A stretch of 32,544 nt of DNA, taken from positions 1-32,544 of the forward strand of contig JBPCKZ010000184.1 of assembly GCA_051003795.1 (NCBI GenBank), given 5' to 3'. The notes under the pieces are model-generated. The model saw only the letters and a program-made list of their open reading frames with translations. It searched no databases and was not told the origin of the DNA. Shown in pieces: positions 7,519 to 16,480 of this stretch. The translations under genes and the position numbers were made by a program. Each line of letters starts with the position of its first letter. The stretch's first letter is position 1. This DNA is from JALYXS01 sp051003795 (GTDB lineage Bacteria; Acidobacteriota; Terriglobia; Bryobacterales; Bryobacteraceae).

Positions 7519-8822
7519 GGCCGGACGATCGAACCATCCAAACGGCGATCGTTGCCTCTACTCCCGCCCGCGCCTTGATACGGGAACTTAGCCGCGAGCT
7601 TCTCATCGAGATCGATGCCCCATCCGGGACGATCGCTCGCATACATGTATCCGCCCGAAATCTCCGGCGCGCCCGGAAACACGTCCCGAACGGTTTGCGA
7701 GAAAAAGTTCTGTTCCTGAATGCCGAAGTTGTAAGATGCCAGATCGAGACGCAGGTTCACGGCGTGACCGACTGGGGACACGTTCCCGGGCCCATGCCAC
7801 GCCGTTCTCACGCCGAACATTTCACACGTCGCCTGAATCTTTTGCGCCAGGCTCAAGCCCCCGATCGCCGAGATGTGGATGCGGATGAAATCGATCCACC
7901 GGTTCGCCACCAGGGGCAGCCACTCGTTGCGATTTACGAACAGCTCGCCCATCGCGAGCGGCGTGCTGGTCTGCTGCCGCAGTATCTGGAACCACTGCAC
8001 GTCCTCGGGCGCGAGCCCATCCTCCAGGTAAAACAGCCGGTGCGGTTCCACCGCCTTCGCGAGCACCATCGATTGCGCGGGCGGCACGCGCTCATGCACG
8101 TCGTGGATCAGATCGACGTCGAAGCCAATCTTCCGGCGCAAGTAATCGAACATTTTGATGGTGTTGTTTACATACGGCGTCGGCTCGAAAACGGGCGAGG
8201 GCGGTACTCCGCGCGGGCGCGCTTTTTCCGTCTCGGCGGCGGTTGGATTCGCCACCCCGTATCCCGAAAATCCAGGCACGGCAAGCTGCACGCGCACGTG
8301 CCGGTACCCCTCGGCCATATACTTTCGCACCTGATCTTCCAGATCTGGCAGCTCTTTGGATGCGGCATGGGCGTACAACGGGACCGCCGTCCGCACCTTT
8401 CCGCCCAGCAGCTTGTACACCGGCATGTTGGCGCGCTTGGCGCAGATATCCCACAGCGCGCCGTCGATCCCCGACAATGCGTTGTTCAACGTCACGCCGC
8501 TGCGGAAGTAAGAAGAGACGTAGGCCGATTGCCAGATGTCCTCGATGTCTTCGGGATTCTTCCCCATCACGAACGGCTTGAGATAATCCTCGATCGCGGC
8601 CGCCACGGCGAGGGGGCGCTCCCGATGCGTCGCGCAGCCGAGTCCGTACAATCCCGGCTCGCTCGTGAGAATTTTGACGATCGCTAATTGATCGCCGCCC
8701 GGTTGCGTCAGGATGGTCTTCACATCGGTGATCTTCAACGGGGGCAATCCACGCGAGGAGTTTTGCGCGGCGGCTAGCACCGGCGCGGCGCCAACGATTT
8801 TGAGTGCGTTGCGGCGGTTCAT
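7515..8822 (-). CDS. exported mannonate dehydratase (ManD/RspA)-like enolase-superfamily enzyme
   Basis: Mandelate-racemase/muconate-lactonising-type enzyme of 435 aa, closest by motif to the ManD/RspA subgroup that dehydrates acid sugars such as D-mannonate or D-gluconate. Visible signature: LIHDVHERVPP (D241, H243), LEDGLAPED (E267), MGELF (E293) and AWHGPGNVSPVGHA (H343), with a PGWGIDLDE-type C-terminus. These match the metal ligands and catalytic residues of the family. Unusually, it begins MNRRNALKIVGAAPVLAAAQ, a twin-arginine-like signal, so it may work in the periplasm, whereas characterised ManD enzymes are cytoplasmic. It is the last gene of the minus-strand operon, 93 bp after the GH51-like gene. 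No clear SD was seen; a TACACT hexamer just before the ATG could be a weak -10. Substrate unproven. Confidence 0.85.
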   Translation of the reverse strand: MNRRNALKIVGAAPVLAAAQNSSRGLPPLKITDVKTILTQPGGDQLAIVKILTSEPGLYGLGCATHRERPLAVAAAIEDYLKPFVMGKNPEDIEDIWQSAYVSSYFRSGVTLNNALSGIDGALWDICAKRANMPVYKLLGGKVRTAVPLYAHAASKELPDLEDQVRKYMAEGYRHVRVQLAVPGFSGYGVANPTAAETEKARPRGVPPSPVFEPTPYVNNTIKMFDYLRRKIGFDVDLIHDVHERVPPAQSMVLAKAVEPHRLFYLEDGLAPEDVQWFQILRQQTSTPLAMGELFVNRNEWLPLVANRWIDFIRIHISAIGGLSLAQKIQATCEMFGVRTAWHGPGNVSPVGHAVNLRLDLASYNFGIQEQNFFSQTVRDVFPGAPEISGGYMYASDRPGWGIDLDEKLAAKFPYQGAGGSRGNDRRLDGSIVRP

Positions 8823-8915
8823 TGAAGCAGTGTACCGCCGAAGCGCAATAACAATGGGAACAAGCGCTCGCTAATCGGTCAAGTCGCCTTTGTCTTGTTC
8901 CACCCGCGCCACAAG

Positions 8916-10907
8916 CTATTTCCGATTCAGTTCGATCACCGTTACGCTCGCGCGCGGGAACGTATACGTGAACTGCGCGCCCGCGATTTCCATTCCGATT
9001 TCGACCGGATGAACCGCCTCGGGCCGCATCTCATCGTTCGTCTGGTAGATGCTCAAACCCGAAAGCGTCTGAATGCGCGCGCGCTTCGCGAGCGGGAATC
9101 CAGCCACGTGAATTTGCGCCGGAAGATCCCGGTCCAAATGGCGATTCACGCAGAACATGGTCAACTTATCCCCGCCCCGATTCACCGCCGACACGACATC
9201 GAGATACGGAACCTTCTCGATCTCCGGAAGCCGCGTATTGCCGTCGTGAATGTCGTAGGTTTCCACGCTGTTGCGCGTCTCCACGGGCGTCACGGCATCC
9301 GCATTCGAGTACATTCGGAATGCCCAGTAAGCCGGAACCGCATACACGCGTCCCCGCTTTTTCCAGATGCCTCCGAATTCGATGAGGCCGGTCATGTCGG
9401 ACACTTGCGTGAAATTCGCGACGCGCATCAGCGTGTTCAAAAATCCCGCCGTGCAGAGGGCGCCTCCCAGGTTGCTGAATTGAGGAACGCGATCCGGCTG
9501 GCCGTGGAACAGCCATTCCGTGAACGCGATATTGACGCGGCCTTTGGCTTGAGGGTCGGCATCGATTTGCGCTTCCATATCGCGCAAGCGCCGCTCCAGC
9601 TCAACCGGCAGCGCGAGCGAAGATTCCGCCAGAAACTCGGGCGATGGATCCTTGCGCCGCACGCCATCGTCGCGCACGACGAAATGCGTCGAGAGGAAAT
9701 TGAAATCCGCCGCGTTGGCCAGTTGCGCGGCATTCCAATCGTGGAAGCGGTCGGGGTCCGCGCCGGTGGCGATCAGGCGCGCGCGCTTATCGACGCCGTG
9801 AATCGCATCGGCAAATTCTTTGGTGCGCGCGGCGACCCGGGCCAGCGTCGGGTAGCCAATCTGAAAATCGCCCCACAATTCGTTGCCTAATTCCCAAAGC
9901 AGGCCGCCCGATTTATCGCCCCAGTGGCCGTTCACGTACCGCACCCAGTCCGCCGCTTCACCCGGCGAGCCGGTGCCAAGGTTCAGCGCGATCTGCGGTT
10001 GAGCGTCGATCAACTGGCAGAAGCGGAGGAATTCGTCCGTCCCGAACGTGTTGTATTCCGGGATTCCCCAGGCGATGTTGAGCATGCCGACCCGCTTATC
10101 GGGCGGACCAATGCCGTCGCGCCAGTGATAAGCGGACGTGAAATTTCCGCCAAAACGCACGATGGGAGTTTTCAAATTGCGCGAGAGATCGACCATCTCG
10201 CGATCCAGCCCATCGACGTTATCGGCGGGCAGGAGCGCCGCTTCATCGATCAACGCGCGGCTTTCGTCCGAAAGTGCGATGACGAAATCGGCGGGCTCGA
10301 GCGGGGCGATTTGGCCCGCGGGTACGTCGAGCTTGAAATCGTAGCGGGCCCAATTGGGCCCGGTGAGATGGATCTGTTGGCGCGCGAAAATCTTATCCGG
10401 GCGATTGCGTCCACGCAGGGAAACTTCCACTTCCGGGGGGCCGCCTACGTGCTTCACGTAGAGGCTCCCGATGTATTTTAACGTGCGATACGCGGGCAAG
10501 TAGACGCGCTGCCGCACGCCGGTCTGCTTGCCGGGAAGAGCCATCACCAGCAGCGATCGCGCGGAATTCGCGGCATCGTTCCAGCGCGGTTCGTAGCGGG
10601 AGCCTTGCGAATAGTCGAGCGGTTCCCACGGCAGGGGAAGACCCATTTGCGAGGACCGCACCAGCGAAGGCTCGGCTTCGGTCATGCGGCGGATGCCGGC
10701 GGCGCTCCAAAGATTCTCTTCGAAGCTCGGGTTCTCCAGGATCTCGGCCCACAGGCCGTTGTAAGTGGAGTTGCCGATCGGCTCCAGAAAAGTTCCGTAA
10801 ATGGCGCGCGGGATTTGATAGGCGGCGGGCTTCGAGGCGTCGACCTCGATTGTGGTTTGGGCATGGAGTGTAACTGCAAGCCCGATAGCGACGATGCTGA
10901 TTTTCAT
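8916..10907 (-). CDS. exported GH51-like alpha-L-arabinofuranosidase
   Basis: Retaining glycosidase of the GH51 type, expected to release terminal alpha-L-arabinofuranosyl residues from plant polysaccharides or oligosaccharides. From the start at 10907 (663 aa) it has the signal peptide MKISIVAIGLAVTLHAQ, an N-terminal jelly-roll region, and a TIM barrel with RFGGNFTSAYHWRDGIGP, LLWELGNELWGDF (probable acid/base E343) and NIAFTEWLF (probable nucleophile E464). An in-frame start at 10958 would overlap the upstream gene and bury the signal peptide. The ATG at 10907 is 16 bp after the stop of the glutaminase-A-like gene, supporting co-transcription. Family assignment is by motif; activity on other pentofuranosides is possible. 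Confidence 0.85.
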   Translation of the reverse strand: MKISIVAIGLAVTLHAQTTIEVDASKPAAYQIPRAIYGTFLEPIGNSTYNGLWAEILENPSFEENLWSAAGIRRMTEAEPSLVRSSQMGLPLPWEPLDYSQGSRYEPRWNDAANSARSLLVMALPGKQTGVRQRVYLPAYRTLKYIGSLYVKHVGGPPEVEVSLRGRNRPDKIFARQQIHLTGPNWARYDFKLDVPAGQIAPLEPADFVIALSDESRALIDEAALLPADNVDGLDREMVDLSRNLKTPIVRFGGNFTSAYHWRDGIGPPDKRVGMLNIAWGIPEYNTFGTDEFLRFCQLIDAQPQIALNLGTGSPGEAADWVRYVNGHWGDKSGGLLWELGNELWGDFQIGYPTLARVAARTKEFADAIHGVDKRARLIATGADPDRFHDWNAAQLANAADFNFLSTHFVVRDDGVRRKDPSPEFLAESSLALPVELERRLRDMEAQIDADPQAKGRVNIAFTEWLFHGQPDRVPQFSNLGGALCTAGFLNTLMRVANFTQVSDMTGLIEFGGIWKKRGRVYAVPAYWAFRMYSNADAVTPVETRNSVETYDIHDGNTRLPEIEKVPYLDVVSAVNRGGDKLTMFCVNRHLDRDLPAQIHVAGFPLAKRARIQTLSGLSIYQTNDEMRPEAVHPVEIGMEIAGAQFTYTFPRASVTVIELNRK

Positions 10908-10923
10908 AACGGACAATTCCAGA

Positions 10924-12972
10924 TCAATGCTGCAAAAGCTTGATAAATACGCCGCCAACCACCGACCGCGCTTGGAATCCTTGCTGTTTCGCCGTGATGG
11001 TGTCGTACCAATCCGTCAGAGGCACGCGGCTCGGAGAATCGTTCATGAAGCGGTACACCGGCTGCATGAATACTTCGAAATCAGATTTCGAATCGGCCAT
11101 GCTTGCCGACCACACCAGCCAGTCAAGCTTGGTATAGCTTTTGCGGCTATCCAAAGGCAATCCAAATTCGTTCTGTCGCGTCTTGTAATAAGCGATTTCC
11201 TTTTGCGCAACCGCCGCGGGAAACAGATTCAGCCCGAGCAAACGGTCCCACACCAGGTTGTATTTCTGGCTCCAGGTTCCCGGCTTGTCGAAGGTCAGGC
11301 GGTAGTGATCGCCATCGTCCGCCATCTTCATCCATTGCGCGACGAAGCTCTTGGCCGTGTTCCGGTACTGCTCGGCTTCGGCTTTATGCCCGGTGCTTTC
11401 TCCTAGCTGCGCGAATGCTCCCAGCGCGACGATGGCCTTGAGCGACAGATTGGCGTTGTGCGCCAGATGTCCGGCGAAATCGTCCGTGCAAAGCTGGTTC
11501 TCGGGATCGAGTCCTTTCTCCTTCAGATAATTGGCCCACTTCGCCAGCACGGGCCAATACTTCGCGGCATAGTCCGCCTTGCCTTCGGCTCTTTCGAGAG
11601 CGGCCATCAAAAGGATCATGTTCGCGCTTTCTTCGACGGGCATTTGATTCTCTTCGGTCTTCTCGCCGCCGCCGTAAACCTGTCCGTCGGCGAGCGGATA
11701 CGTGCCAAGATCGTGCGGTGCAAACGGGAAGCGCCATCGCGGCATGCCGGCGTATTCGAGCACCGGCGCAAGCGTCGCTTTCAAAAGCTCGGGGTTGAAA
11801 TAAAGCAACTGCGGAGCGGCGGGATAGATCACATCGACCGTCGCGATGCAGCCGTTGCTGAAGTTTTCTTTCGGAAACATCAGCGGCGTGCCATCGAGAT
11901 CGGCCACGAGTTTCTGCGCGGCAATTCCCTGCCGGTACGCGAGAGCGGTGAGGGTCGCGTAGGCGGGACCGCCCGCGTGACGCGAATCGGCCATCAGCTT
12001 TTCATCGAACTGCTCGGCGCGCGCGCTCAATTTTTCGTAATCCCGGAGTCCGTCGCGAATCAGGTCTTCGGTATCCGCGCCGTTTCGTCTCCAATACGGC
12101 CGCAAGCGCCGGTAGAAGTACTCGATTGAAAATAGCTCGTCATACGCCAGCATCAGGTGGCGCGAAACAGGCGCCGCGCCCACCTCGCCCATGTCGAAAT
12201 CCCAAACCAGCGCGGGCCGTTGATCGCCCGCCTCGCGCGGCATTCGCAGATCGTCGGAATCGGGGACCGTTCCCGATTTTTGAAACGATGCAACCGCGGC
12301 GCGGGAACTCGATATCGCGCCGGAGCCGCCTTGATCGGGAGAAGTTGCGAGATAAAGGTAGCCCCAATCGATCCGCAAATTGTCGCCGAATTTCTTCAAC
12401 ACCGGCTGTTCGCGAGATCCGATGCGGAGCACCGTCAGGTCGCCAGTCGCATTGCCAAGCTTGGCTCGCGATGCGATAACGTCCTGTTCGGGCGTGTTCA
12501 CGGCGAGCGTGCCCGGCGCATCGAAATAAATTCCAACCGCGTGCGGATGGCTGTCGATCGACTTCACTTGCCACGCGATATAGGTGATGGGGCGCGAAAG
12601 GATATCGAGATCGCCCGGCAGCAGCGGCGTCAAGAACGTCAGTTCCGCATGGACGCCCTGGCCTTCGAATTCGTAGATCGTTCGCGTGGGCAATACGGTC
12701 TCGGAGATTTGCGGGAAGGTTGCGCCGTTGCGCGGCTCGGTTCCCATGAGCCGGTAGGTTTGGCCATCGATGCGGATCAGGCTGGTGAGCGGTTGGACGG
12801 CGCCGGTCCAATGCTTGGTGGGCGCGTCGTTCAGGTGGTCGGACATCGACCACACGCTGAAATATGGATCGCAGGCGATCAGGGGCGTCGCTGGCGGCCG
12901 GAAGGCTTTCTGCTGCGCGGTCAATAGGGCCGCGAAGACAACGACAAGAGCGGGAATCCTGAGTTTAATCAC
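10924..12972 (-). CDS. exported glutaminase-A-like protein (DUF5127/DUF4965/DUF1793)
   Basis: 682-aa exported protein with signal peptide MIKLRIPALVVVFAALLTAQ. After FRPPATPLIACDPYFSVWSM come a beta-sandwich region and the DUF4965-type segment FPKENFSNGCIATVDVIYPA, LLYFNPELLKATLAPVLEYA and FPFAPHDLGTYPLADGQVYGG, then EENQMPVEESANMILLMAAL and an alpha/alpha-toroid region ending IKLLQH. This is the architecture of proteins named glutaminase A after fungal GtaA. In bacteria the same architecture is common in glycan loci, and true substrates may be glycosidic rather than glutamine. The start is GTG (12970-12972), 20 bp after the receptor's stop and without a strong SD. It lies between a receptor and a GH51-like enzyme, which favours a role in glycoconjugate breakdown. 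Confidence 0.82.
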   Translation of the reverse strand: MIKLRIPALVVVFAALLTAQQKAFRPPATPLIACDPYFSVWSMSDHLNDAPTKHWTGAVQPLTSLIRIDGQTYRLMGTEPRNGATFPQISETVLPTRTIYEFEGQGVHAELTFLTPLLPGDLDILSRPITYIAWQVKSIDSHPHAVGIYFDAPGTLAVNTPEQDVIASRAKLGNATGDLTVLRIGSREQPVLKKFGDNLRIDWGYLYLATSPDQGGSGAISSSRAAVASFQKSGTVPDSDDLRMPREAGDQRPALVWDFDMGEVGAAPVSRHLMLAYDELFSIEYFYRRLRPYWRRNGADTEDLIRDGLRDYEKLSARAEQFDEKLMADSRHAGGPAYATLTALAYRQGIAAQKLVADLDGTPLMFPKENFSNGCIATVDVIYPAAPQLLYFNPELLKATLAPVLEYAGMPRWRFPFAPHDLGTYPLADGQVYGGGEKTEENQMPVEESANMILLMAALERAEGKADYAAKYWPVLAKWANYLKEKGLDPENQLCTDDFAGHLAHNANLSLKAIVALGAFAQLGESTGHKAEAEQYRNTAKSFVAQWMKMADDGDHYRLTFDKPGTWSQKYNLVWDRLLGLNLFPAAVAQKEIAYYKTRQNEFGLPLDSRKSYTKLDWLVWSASMADSKSDFEVFMQPVYRFMNDSPSRVPLTDWYDTITAKQQGFQARSVVGGVFIKLLQH

Positions 12973-12992
12973 GAGGATTCTGTTATATCAGA

Positions 12993-15900
12993 CTAAAAGT
13001 AAAATTTGGCCCCAAGCTGAATAATGCGCGGATCGTGAAAGCTGGTTACCTGTCCATAAACGCTCGAACCGAGCGAAGTGTTGACGTTGAACGGATTCGC
13101 GTGATTGAACACGTTGAATGCTTCGCCGCGAATCTGCAAGCGCATGCTCTCGTGGAACTGAACGTTCTTGAATAGCGAAACATCCCAGCGCTGCAATCCG
13201 GGTCCAGTGACGATACTGCGGCCTGCGTTGCCCGGACGGATCGCACCGGCGGGAACCTCGACCAGACATCCCGGGTTAAACCACTGATAGGTTTGTTGAG
13301 GCGCATTCACGTTCGGGTTGCAGGCCCAGTCGGGGCGGTTCGACGCCGAACTCGCGCCAATGATGCCCAGTCCGGCTGCGTCAAGGCTGTTCACGTCGCC
13401 TGGGTTGAGCGGCAAGCCGGTCATCATCTGCGTGATCCCGGAAATTTCCCATCCTCCCAGCATGCGGCCCGCGATGCCGGTTTGCTTCGCAAAGAACGGA
13501 ATATCGTACACGTAGCTTGCGGTGAAGACGTGCGTGCGATCGAATTGCGCTTTGCCGTATTCGCCTTCATGGAAGTTATAAGTGTTCTGCGGCGCGCTCG
13601 AACGGTCGCTGCGGTTATCGGTAAGGTTTTTTGAAAACGTGTAAGCGAGAGTAAAGAGCGAATTTCCGGCGAACCGCTTTTCAAGCGACGCCTGAAGGGA
13701 ATGATAGTTGGAATTGAACCAGGTCTCGATCGAATTGATCGCGGCGTAGCCTTGGTAAGGCCGGAGCAGATTGAGCAATGGCGTGTTCGCCGACGTAAAC
13801 TGCGTGCCGGGCGGCACGAGTCCCGACGACACGGCAAGCCCCGGCGGCACTTCGTTGATGTCCGCGATTCCGATCAGATGCGTGCCCTTGCTGCCGTAAT
13901 AGCCGACGTCGGCAAGCCAGTTTCCGCCGAACTGGTGTTGAAAGTCAAGGCTCCAATCCTGCGTGTAGGGAGTCTGATAGTTCGACGGCGTCCCATGCAG
14001 AACCTTGGGCGAGAGCGAGATGTTAGGCGTCCCCGAGGTCGGATTGTCGAGTTGCGTATTCACAATATTGATGTTGTTCACGTACGGCGGATTGGAGAAA
14101 ATATTCTGCTCGTAGATGCCGTACAGAATCGAATCGTAGAAAATCCCATAGCCGCCGCGGATGGAGGTCTTGCCCGTGCCGGTGGGGTCCCAGGCGACTC
14201 CGAACCGCGGAGCGAAATTCTTTGTGGGCGAATTCGCCACCTGTTTTCCGTATTGCGAGGAGGAGTTGTTTACGACGATGCCGTTGAGCGGGTCGCCGGG
14301 CGCGCCGGCGACGATATTGCCGGTCTTCGGATCGATCCGCGGCGCTTTCGATGCGTTGTAAGCGGCGGGATCGAAATTGGTCAGCAGTTTGTTGTCGTCA
14401 TAAGGCTGCTGGAAGTACGAATAGCGCAAACCGATGCTGAAGGTAAGATTGGGCCGGTACCGGAAATCGTCTTGCGCGTAAAATTCGTACTGGCGCGCAT
14501 GGATATTCGGGGTCAAATCGAGAGAAGCCTGGTTGAAGTTGGAAACGGTTCCCAAGAGGAAATTGGCGAATGCCTGTTGGTACGCGGTTGCGCCCGCGGG
14601 CCGCGGAGTCGAAACGAAGCTGAACGATCCGGTGTTGGGGCCGCCATTATTCTCGGTCTTCTGATATAGGTTTAACGAACCGCCAAACTTGACCGTGTGG
14701 CGCCCAAGAATTTTAGTTGCATTGTCGAAAATCTGATGATTACGATTCACATCGACATACGGACCGAAACCCGTGATGCTCGTTCCGCCGCTAAACGTCA
14801 GCGAGGGAATGCGGGCCAGCGTCGGAGTGAACGGCAGGTTCAATTTGACGTCCGGAGAATTGGCGGAACCGATTAACCCGGTCACGCTGCTGAGAATCGC
14901 GCCGTAGGAATACATATAGCCCGCTTCGTTCAGCCAAGTGGGCGTGAGCGTTGAAGTGCCGCGGAAGACCCAGCTATGGCCGGGCGAATTCGTACTCGTG
15001 TTTTGAACTCCCGGCAGACCCGCGCCGGAGAAGAGACCGTTCGCCTCCTGCGTCGGGATATAGTCGGTCAGATAGCGTCCCGAAAGGGCCAGTTTGGGAC
15101 CGAATATATGATCGACCTTGTATAGCTCCTGACGAGCGTTGAACTGATTGCGGAGCGACACAAACACCGAGTTATCCAGTGGAGATCCGCTTTGAGTCTT
15201 GTTGAAGATGTCCTTTAAGTACGCTTGCGCAACCGGACTGATGTTGGTTATCTGGCTCGCCGTTTGCGCACAGTTGCTGCCGCTCGTGGCGACGCATACA
15301 GGCGTCGGGAAAATTCCCTGCTTTTCCCCATCGGTCGGCGCGACCACCTGCTGGGTGCCATAGGTGATTACTCGGCGAAACTCCTGCGAGAAGAAGAAAA
15401 ACGTCTTGTTCTTGTCTTTGTTGTAGTAGCGCGGGATGTAGATGGGGCCGCCAACGGTGTAGCCGAAATCATTATACCGGAGCGGCGGAACTTTCGCTTT
15501 GCCGTCGGTTCCGACGTTCACTCGGCGCGCATTATTGAACCAGTTGTTGGCGGCGAACGCGTCGTTGCGATCAAACTCGTATGCATCGCCGTGAAACTGG
15601 TTGGTACCCGATTTTGTCACGACGTTGATTTGGCCGCCGCCGCTTCTCCCGAACTCGGCCGTATACAGGCCGCGCAGCACTTTGAATTCGGCAATCGCGT
15701 CGATGCTGGGATAATTCAGCAGCGTTACGTTCGCCCCGCGATCCACGTTGTCCGCGCCATCGACGGTCCAGTTGTTTTGCGAGTTGCGACTTCCATTGAT
15801 CGAGAAGTTGACCGTGTTGGTGCTGCCAAACGGATTGGACGTCCCGATGTACACCTGATCGTCGGCGTTGGAAGTGACGCCGGGCATCAGGGCGACCATC

Positions 15901-16364
15901 TGCTCATAGTTGCGATTGTTGAGCGATAACTCGCGGACCTGCTGGCCGGAGATCAGGTTCGACGCCTCGGCGGTCTGAGTCTGGACTTCGATGGTAGCTT
16001 CGCGGATGGTCACCTCTTGCGTGACATCGCCCACCTCGAGTGAGAAGTTCTGGGTCAGCTTGTCATTGACGTTCAGCTTGATGTCCGTGTGGCTCGCTTT
16101 TTTGAAGCCCTTGGCTTCTACGGCGACTGTGTAATTTCCGATGTCGAGCAGCGGCGCCGAATAGTTCCCGCTCGAATCCGACTGAACGTTCTTGGCGACG
16201 TTCTTATCGGTGTTGGTGACGGTAACGGAAGCGCCCGATACACCGGCCCCGGATGCATCTTGCACCGTGCCGGCGATGCTCCCGGTGACGCTTTGAGCTA
16301 AAAGGGGAGCGGCTGCGATTGCGAGCACGATGAAACAGAGACGAAGCGTTTTTCCTTGAAGCAT
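12993..16364 (-). CDS. Oar-type TonB-dependent receptor 2
   Basis: Intact 1123-aa outer-membrane receptor and first gene of the minus-strand operon. Signal peptide at residues 1-23 (LCFIVLAIAAAPLLAQ). Regulatory-like domain at about 25-110 (TGSIAGTVQDASGAGVSGAS ... GNYSAPLLDIGNYTVAVEAKGF). Plug at about 130-270, with SINGSRNSQNNWTVDGADN, DAIAEFKVLRGLYTAEFGRS and NVVTKSGTNQFHGDAYEF. The rest is barrel, ending LGAKFYF. At the position where receptor 1 has a stop codon, this protein has tyrosine (NYHSLQASLEKRF, codon 13704-13706). No SD is obvious before the ATG. The 116-bp divergent region to the CRTAC1-like gene holds a palindromic repeat. Substrate unknown; the downstream glycosidase suggests arabinose-containing or related oligosaccharides. 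Confidence 0.9.
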   Translation of the reverse strand: MLQGKTLRLCFIVLAIAAAPLLAQSVTGSIAGTVQDASGAGVSGASVTVTNTDKNVAKNVQSDSSGNYSAPLLDIGNYTVAVEAKGFKKASHTDIKLNVNDKLTQNFSLEVGDVTQEVTIREATIEVQTQTAEASNLISGQQVRELSLNNRNYEQMVALMPGVTSNADDQVYIGTSNPFGSTNTVNFSINGSRNSQNNWTVDGADNVDRGANVTLLNYPSIDAIAEFKVLRGLYTAEFGRSGGGQINVVTKSGTNQFHGDAYEFDRNDAFAANNWFNNARRVNVGTDGKAKVPPLRYNDFGYTVGGPIYIPRYYNKDKNKTFFFFSQEFRRVITYGTQQVVAPTDGEKQGIFPTPVCVATSGSNCAQTASQITNISPVAQAYLKDIFNKTQSGSPLDNSVFVSLRNQFNARQELYKVDHIFGPKLALSGRYLTDYIPTQEANGLFSGAGLPGVQNTSTNSPGHSWVFRGTSTLTPTWLNEAGYMYSYGAILSSVTGLIGSANSPDVKLNLPFTPTLARIPSLTFSGGTSITGFGPYVDVNRNHQIFDNATKILGRHTVKFGGSLNLYQKTENNGGPNTGSFSFVSTPRPAGATAYQQAFANFLLGTVSNFNQASLDLTPNIHARQYEFYAQDDFRYRPNLTFSIGLRYSYFQQPYDDNKLLTNFDPAAYNASKAPRIDPKTGNIVAGAPGDPLNGIVVNNSSSQYGKQVANSPTKNFAPRFGVAWDPTGTGKTSIRGGYGIFYDSILYGIYEQNIFSNPPYVNNINIVNTQLDNPTSGTPNISLSPKVLHGTPSNYQTPYTQDWSLDFQHQFGGNWLADVGYYGSKGTHLIGIADINEVPPGLAVSSGLVPPGTQFTSANTPLLNLLRPYQGYAAINSIETWFNSNYHSLQASLEKRFAGNSLFTLAYTFSKNLTDNRSDRSSAPQNTYNFHEGEYGKAQFDRTHVFTASYVYDIPFFAKQTGIAGRMLGGWEISGITQMMTGLPLNPGDVNSLDAAGLGIIGASSASNRPDWACNPNVNAPQQTYQWFNPGCLVEVPAGAIRPGNAGRSIVTGPGLQRWDVSLFKNVQFHESMRLQIRGEAFNVFNHANPFNVNTSLGSSVYGQVTSFHDPRIIQLGAKFYF

Positions 16365-16403
16365 ATTAGTCAGTAAGATACCACCGTTGGTTTTGCACTC
16401 GTA

Positions 16404-16450
16404 TGTGGCGCGCGCAGCTCACTCTTGCGTGCAAGAGTGCGTGCGCCACA
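16404..16450. repeat. palindromic repeat (REP-like), divergent intergenic region
   Basis: TGTGGCGC (16404-16411) pairs with GCGCCACA (16443-16450), and CACTCTTGC (16420-16428) pairs with GCAAGAGTG (16431-16439) around a 2-nt GT loop; an asymmetric internal bulge lies between the two stems. It sits between the start of receptor 2 and the CRTAC1-like gene. The ends and GTGGCGCG core match the larger element at 4247-4341, so the two probably belong to one dispersed family. It could act as a bidirectional terminator or regulatory hairpin, but there is no T-tract. Confidence 0.75.
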
Positions 16451-16463
16451 AAAACCACTCAGC

Positions 16464-16469
16464 TATACT
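16464..16469 (+). promoter_or_regulatory. possible -10 element TATACT for the CRTAC1-like gene
   Basis: TATACT begins 17 nt before the ATG at 16481, which would give a very short leader. No convincing -35 is present, because the expected position falls in the palindromic repeat. Weak call. Confidence 0.25.
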
Positions 16470-16480
16470 TCGATTTCCGC

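Noticed and set aside
7575..8687. 370-aa plus-strand open frame opposite the ManD-like gene
   Set aside because: Shadow frame; the minus strand carries all enolase-superfamily motifs.
8895..9890. 331-aa plus-strand open frame opposite the GH51-like gene
   Set aside because: Arg/His-rich shadow with no recognisable domain or RBS.
16403..16480. Upstream ATG for the CRTAC1-like gene
   Set aside because: Would translate the palindromic repeat and hide the MDRRNFL export signal; start at 16481 preferred.
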